From an uncultured Candidatus Nemicrothrix sp. (GTDB taxonomy: Bacteria > Actinomycetota > Acidimicrobiia > Acidimicrobiales > MedAcidi-G1), in contig CAJXKL010000013.1 of NCBI GenBank assembly GCA_913055915.1, forward strand, positions 1 to 56,184: 56,184 nucleotides of DNA. The letters run 5' to 3'. The position numbers were made by a program, and so were the translations under genes. Shown piece after piece: positions 53,262 to 56,184 of the stretch. The notes beneath the pieces are model-generated. The model was given only the letters and a program-made list of their open reading frames with translations. It had not been told where the DNA came from and ran no database searches. Numbering within the stretch: position 1 is the first letter of the stretch; each line of letters opens with the position of its first letter.

Positions 53262-54088
53262 GCGTCCCGCTGGACGTCTCGGATTTCGCGCCAACTGACG
53301 AGGGTCACTCCACCCCGGTCTACATCGGCCCACAACTCGGAGTTGTCACACACCAGGTCCCGGTGCTCGACGCGTCTGCCCCAGCCATGGCAGAGGGCCC
53401 TCAGCTCGGGTGTGTCGTCTGCCGGCTCCACAACTAACTCGGTCACACCGGGTGCCAGATCCATGGCAGAGCGCTCGATGGCAGCTGGGTCGGCCAGCCT
53501 CTCGAGCCTGTGGTAGTCAACGGTGAGCACGCCCTCTTCGGCGGCAAGGGACCGGAAGGGAAAGCCTGCGGTGGTCTCAGCCGGTGCTCCTTCGAGTCTC
53601 ATTGGCAGGTCGAAGTCGACGGCCATCTCGAGGTACACGTCGAAGAACTCGGGTCGGTTCTGGAGGGCCCCCATGTGCGAGCTGATGTGGGTGACGTCAA
53701 AACCCCAGAGGATCGCCCTCTCCAGTTGAGCCCTGCATTCCCGTCTGGTTTCGTCGAGGTCGGCGTGGTCCCAGAGGTCCTCGACCGTGCGCGGGAAGCC
53801 TCCGTCGCCGTCAAGAAGTGACGGGGCATGCGTAATGGGCCGCCACCTGTAGCAGTCGAGTTCAGCGTTGAGCGTCAGGTGTACGCCGACCGCCTCACCC
53901 CGGTAGTGGAAGGCGGCCTCTCGTGCCCACGGGCCGGGAACCATCAGGGAGGCCCCGGTGGCGAGACCGGAGCGGAGGCTCTCGTAGACGCCCACATTCG
54001 AGGCGTGGCACATGCCGAGCTGGTCGGAGGTGAGCACCAGGAGCCTGTCGTTGGCAGCGTGGCCCAGGGCCTCTGTGAGGGTTGTCAC
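53255..54088 (-). CDS. YdjC/ChbG-family carbohydrate deacetylase
   Basis: A 277-residue protein of the YdjC/polysaccharide deacetylase-like family: LLVLTSDQLGMCHASN (Asp metal ligand region, usually NADDFG), VGVHLTLNAEL (His) and ITHISSHMGALQNRPEF (His pair). The family deacetylates N-acetylated sugars. I favour GTG 54088, with TACCGT 7 nt upstream (leaderless); ATG 54163 with AGGA upstream is an in-frame alternative that adds 25 unmatched residues. Confidence 0.75.
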   Translation of the reverse strand: MTTLTEALGHAANDRLLVLTSDQLGMCHASNVGVYESLRSGLATGASLMVPGPWAREAAFHYRGEAVGVHLTLNAELDCYRWRPITHAPSLLDGDGGFPRTVEDLWDHADLDETRRECRAQLERAILWGFDVTHISSHMGALQNRPEFFDVYLEMAVDFDLPMRLEGAPAETTAGFPFRSLAAEEGVLTVDYHRLERLADPAAIERSAMDLAPGVTELVVEPADDTPELRALCHGWGRRVEHRDLVCDNSELWADVDRGGVTLVSWREIRDVQRDAA

Positions 54089-54095
54089 GGGTGGA

Positions 54096-54101
54096 ACGGT
54101 A
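54096..54101 (-). promoter_or_regulatory. -10 element (TACCGT) of YdjC-like gene
   Basis: On the minus strand TACCGT ends 7 nt before GTG 54088, matching the leaderless spacing elsewhere. Confidence 0.4.
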
Positions 54102-54174
54102 CTCCAGGTGTGTGGGTGGGGAACAGGGCTGCCCGCCAATGGGTACCGGCCTGCCCAGTCCATGGAGTGGTCCT

Positions 54175-54780
54175 TCAGGAAAGCGGCTCGTGGGCTCCAC
54201 CGCAGGTCGACCAGAGCCCCAGCCCGGCCGACCGGGCGCGGCTCTCCGCTGCTGCCAGTTCGTGGCGCAGCCCGTCGTTGGGGGAGATGTGGAGGGATGC
54301 GGCAAAGCCCCGTTCGACCATGGATGCGTTGACCGCCAGACCGTCTGACAGCCGCTCGACGTATGCGAGGAGCCGGCCGTAGCGGTCGCGTGCCTCTACA
54401 TCTCGTTGCACGAGCACTGCGGTTCCGGGTGGGAGCAGCAGGGCCATGCGTGCAGATGCCTCGGAGCCGAAGCATTCGACCGGGCGGTCGGGGTGCACGG
54501 TCTCGGGTGTGTCGATTCCCAGCAGCCGGACGATCTCGTCGGTGCCGGCCAGGTCTATGACGACGGTGTCTCCGTCTATGACGCCAACCACGGTGCCGAG
54601 TCCGTCAGAGGGTGGTTGGCCTCGTGAGTAGGCGGCGAGGCCCATTCCGAGGATCATGAGGCCCATCAGTGCACCGACAAACACCGTTGCAACCTTCTCG
54701 GTCGGGTGGGCCCGGGCCAGTTGAAGCAGACCCGTTCCGTTGGTTGCCAGGTCAGGCGGCATCTGCGATCCCTGGTTCAT
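54175..54780 (-). CDS. membrane-anchored thermonuclease (SNase-like)
   Basis: A 201-residue protein with one N-terminal transmembrane helix (VATVFVGALMGLMILGMGLA) followed by a staphylococcal-nuclease domain: GVIDGDTVVIDL, RLLGIDTPETVHP, ECFGSEASARM, ARDRYGRLLAYV and NASMVERGFA. It would cleave nucleic acids outside the cytoplasm. I use ATG 54780, with GGAG 5 nt upstream. Its start overlaps the end of a small upstream gene. Confidence 0.87.
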   Translation of the reverse strand: MNQGSQMPPDLATNGTGLLQLARAHPTEKVATVFVGALMGLMILGMGLAAYSRGQPPSDGLGTVVGVIDGDTVVIDLAGTDEIVRLLGIDTPETVHPDRPVECFGSEASARMALLLPPGTAVLVQRDVEARDRYGRLLAYVERLSDGLAVNASMVERGFAASLHISPNDGLRHELAAAESRARSAGLGLWSTCGGAHEPLS

Positions 54781-54991
54781 CGTCGCTCCCGTCACGCCCG
54801 CCCACGGTCGGGTCCGATGCGTCCGGCCCGACCGACGGGTCGAATCGCGACCGTGGGTGGCTGGCTAACAGCGCCCGTGCCTCGGCGACACCTGCCAGGC
54901 CGATTTGGCGGGTGCGTGCATCCATCGGGCGGTGGCGGGGCCATGCTGCCTGTCTCTTCGTCGGTCTCGTGAGCCTGAGTTGTTCGTTCAT
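54752..54991 (-). CDS. small conserved-looking actinobacterial protein, unknown function
   Basis: A 79-residue protein, MNEQLRLTRPTKRQAAWPRH then TRQIGLAGVAEARALL and an acidic, disordered-looking tail ending GIADAA. The TRxIGxxGVAxARxAL segment is of a type I associate with small actinobacterial proteins of unknown role. It overlaps the thermonuclease start by 29 nt. A TAATGC hexamer lies 8 nt before the ATG. It could be non-coding. Confidence 0.5.
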   Translation of the reverse strand: MNEQLRLTRPTKRQAAWPRHRPMDARTRQIGLAGVAEARALLASHPRSRFDPSVGPDASDPTVGGRDGSDDEPGIADAA

Positions 54992-55081
54992 GACCACAAG
55001 CATTAAGACAGGGTGTGACATCCAGCCGTTGTGGAACTGGAGGGCCCTGCCCGTGATGCGCGGATCGCGTCGGGGAGCGTC

Positions 55082-55087
55082 TAGTGT
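55082..55087 (+). promoter_or_regulatory. possible -10 (TAGTGT) for small ORF
   Basis: TAGTGT at 55082-55087 is the best -10-like hexamer before the 59-residue ORF, giving a 5' UTR of roughly 50 nt. No -35 is visible. Confidence 0.3.
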
Positions 55088-55142
55088 GGTTTCCACGCAG
55101 GCAGGTTGATCCGTTGCCGAAGAGGACCGATGGGAGATGGCA

Positions 55143-55322
55143 GTGACCGAGACGCTCGACACAGCGACAATCGACGAGATCAAGACCATCATCGACCGGG
55201 GGCTCGGCACCACCAAGAGCCGTGAGCTCATTGCCTCCTCCGAGGTGGCCGACCTGCTGCTCGACCTTCGCCTGCTGCTGGCAACGAGTGACGCTGCAAT
55301 AGAGGCCGCTTCAGCCAACTGA
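55143..55322 (+). CDS. small helical protein, unknown function
   Basis: A 59-residue predicted all-helical protein (TETLDTATIDEIKTIIDRGL, ELIASSEVADLLLDLRLLLA). I recognise no family. GTG 55143 has GGGAG at a 6-nt distance, which I prefer to ATG 55137. It ends just before a strong hairpin. The regular hydrophobic spacing supports a real product. Confidence 0.55.
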   Translation: MTETLDTATIDEIKTIIDRGLGTTKSRELIASSEVADLLLDLRLLLATSDAAIEAASAN

Positions 55323-55329
55323 GTTTCAG

Positions 55330-55350
55330 GACCGGCATGGTCAGCCGGTC
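55330..55350. terminator. bidirectional terminator hairpin
   Basis: GACCGGC (55330-55336), a 7-nt loop and GCCGGTC (55344-55350) make a perfect 7-bp GC-rich stem between the convergent small ORF and the PAP2 gene. No T-run follows on either strand. Confidence 0.55.
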
Positions 55351-55356
55351 AACGGA

Positions 55357-55989
55357 CTATCTCAGCGAGAAGACCTTCCGGACCACGCGGCCTATGAGCA
55401 GGCCTGCTCCGGCGCCCACCACGACATCGCTGGCGTGGTGGATGCGCACATGGATCCTTGAGGCGGCAACCACCCCTGCCAGCCCGTACCAGAGCGGTTT
55501 CACCCTTGAGCGTTCCGACAACAGGGTTGCGGCCATGAATGCAGCTGAAGCGTGCCCCGACGGGAAGCTGCTGGTGAGCGGCTGCCTCAGGTTGTGTGGC
55601 CTCTCCTCTTCGTGAAGAGGTCGGTCGCGTCGGAACAGTGACTTGACAGCACCGTTTACGAGCGCCGACTCCATGCCGAGGGCCAACGCCAGGCGTGCGG
55701 CCTCACGGTGTCCACGGCGGGTGGTCAGGCCGCGGGCCGTGCCGGCGATGTGCCAGATGAGGCTGAAGTCGCCCAGTTCGCTTGCGGTGTAGAAGACCCT
55801 GTCAACGAGAGGACGGCCGCGGAGTGGCTCCCACACCTTGTCGACAGCGTCATCGAGCGCCCTTCCGATTGGACCCAGCGGGTGGGCAACGGGAGCGTCG
55901 TCGGTAATCGGATCGACCAGCGGGTCGACCGCCGACCCACCCGAGTCGACCAGTCGGAGATTCCTCTCGGGTTCTGGGGCAGAAACCAT
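55357..55989 (-). CDS. PAP2-family phosphatase
   Basis: A 210-residue PAP2/acid phosphatase-type membrane protein with the three family motifs: KSLFRRDRP (C1), PSGHASAAF (C2) and SRIHVRIHHASDV (C3). It would dephosphorylate a lipid or isoprenoid phosphate. I set the start at ATG 55989, because TAGGCT lies exactly 8 nt upstream; the TTG at 55998 overlaps that hexamer. Confidence 0.87.
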   Translation of the reverse strand: MVSAPEPERNLRLVDSGGSAVDPLVDPITDDAPVAHPLGPIGRALDDAVDKVWEPLRGRPLVDRVFYTASELGDFSLIWHIAGTARGLTTRRGHREAARLALALGMESALVNGAVKSLFRRDRPLHEEERPHNLRQPLTSSFPSGHASAAFMAATLLSERSRVKPLWYGLAGVVAASRIHVRIHHASDVVVGAGAGLLIGRVVRKVFSLR

Positions 55990-55997
55990 GGGATACA

Positions 55998-56003
55998 AGC
56001 CTA
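55998..56003 (-). promoter_or_regulatory. -10 element (TAGGCT) of PAP2 gene
   Basis: On the minus strand TAGGCT ends 8 nt before ATG 55989, giving a likely leaderless mRNA. The contig ends 30 nt further on, so the -35 region is lost or replaced by adapter. Confidence 0.4.
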
Positions 56004-56033
56004 CGGGCGAGGAGGCTGTCGGCGGAAAGGGCC

Positions 56034-56103
56034 CTGTCTCTTATAAAAATCTGACGCTGCCGAGGAGAGATCTAGGGAAGGACTTGGGGGTGGGCGGAGT
56101 ATT
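56034..56103. other. sequencing adapter contamination (Nextera mosaic end plus P5)
   Basis: 56034-56066 matches the reverse complement of the Nextera read-1 transposase adapter (begins CTGTCTCTTATA) with 3 differences in 33. An 8-nt index-like segment follows, then 56075-56103 aligns without gaps to the reverse complement of the Illumina P5 adapter at 19 of 29 positions, then an A-run. This is library sequence, not genome. Confidence 0.93.
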
Positions 56104-56184
56104 GAAAAAAAGACAAATTACAAACGTGTCTCAGTGATGATGAAGTGTAATGACATCCACGACAGCGCTCTATGAGGCGGGGAG
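56104..56184. other. low-quality read-through tail after adapter
   Basis: An A-run and AT-rich, composition-shifted sequence follow the P5 match. It has no plausible gene and should be trimmed with the adapter. Confidence 0.8.

Noticed and set aside
55838-56137. An open frame running off the PAP2 antisense into the contig end
   Set aside because: It reads through the adapter sequence and overlaps PAP2 in antisense.

Overview
The window is a high-GC contig (sampled 60-base stretches run from about 52 to 67 % G+C) from an actinomycete, most likely a member of the Acidimicrobiia or a neighbouring marine actinobacterial lineage. The evidence is a mycothiol S-conjugate amidase-like gene, an actinobacterial-type ImuB C-terminus and DnaE2, an actinobacterial/Gram-positive LexA box, five luciferase-like (LLM, often F420-dependent) oxidoreductases, and many apparently leaderless genes with a TANNNT -10 hexamer 6-8 nt before the start codon. 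The lineage is an inference. The right end is a contig end: bases 56034-56103 read as a degraded Nextera/Illumina P5 adapter, so nothing after 56033 is biological.

Layout. 1-159 is the 3' end of imuB. 217-2850 holds a phosphoribosyltransferase, an amidase, a decayed threonine synthase start and a small helix-turn-helix regulator. 2919-14734 (+) is a catabolic operon: a three-subunit molybdenum hydroxylase, an M20 ureido/allantoate-type amidohydrolase, an N-carbamoyl-D-amino acid hydrolase-like nitrilase, a fused [2Fe-2S]/Mo hydroxylase, a short SsnA-like amidohydrolase, an LLM oxidoreductase and an 8-oxoguanine deaminase-like enzyme. The first seven genes are each joined by 4-nt overlaps. 14752-25578 (-) holds a second set: an FAD-subunit-like protein, a fused Mo hydroxylase that has lost all eight [2Fe-2S] cysteines, amidohydrolases, XdhC, the selenium-associated maturation protein YqeB, two LLM enzymes and a VanX-like dipeptidase. 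25637-35971 carries a Rid protein, an ABC importer pair, further LLM and FAD oxidoreductases, a UbiD decarboxylase with UbiX, a cytosine deaminase-like enzyme, a creatininase-family hydrolase and a small thiamine-binding-type protein. 36092-40841 is a complete BMP-family (nucleoside/purine-type) ABC importer. 40849-43588 are two PLP enzymes. From 43767 to the right end the genes are housekeeping: a secreted PG-binding-like protein, dnaE2 with a LexA-box promoter, an MgtE-like Mg transporter with a PhoU/RCK_C partner, NfeD/stomatin, Mca, SCP2, a YdjC-type deacetylase, a thermonuclease and a PAP2 phosphatase.

Taken together, 2.9-43.6 kb looks like one N-heterocycle (purine, pyrimidine or hydantoin-like) uptake and degradation island. 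The BMP importer would bring in nucleosides or bases, Mo hydroxylases and deaminases would modify the ring, LLM oxygenases or cyclic amidohydrolases would open it, and the carbamoyl/amide hydrolases would release ammonia. It resembles the E. coli xdhABC-ygeY-yqeB-ssnA-ygfM-xdhD-guaD region in parts, but no uricase, allantoinase or dihydropyrimidinase/hydantoinase is visible. The most unusual element is the Mo hydroxylase at 19387-22308, which lacks every Fe-S ligand yet keeps its Mo-site motifs, co-transcribed with XdhC and YqeB.
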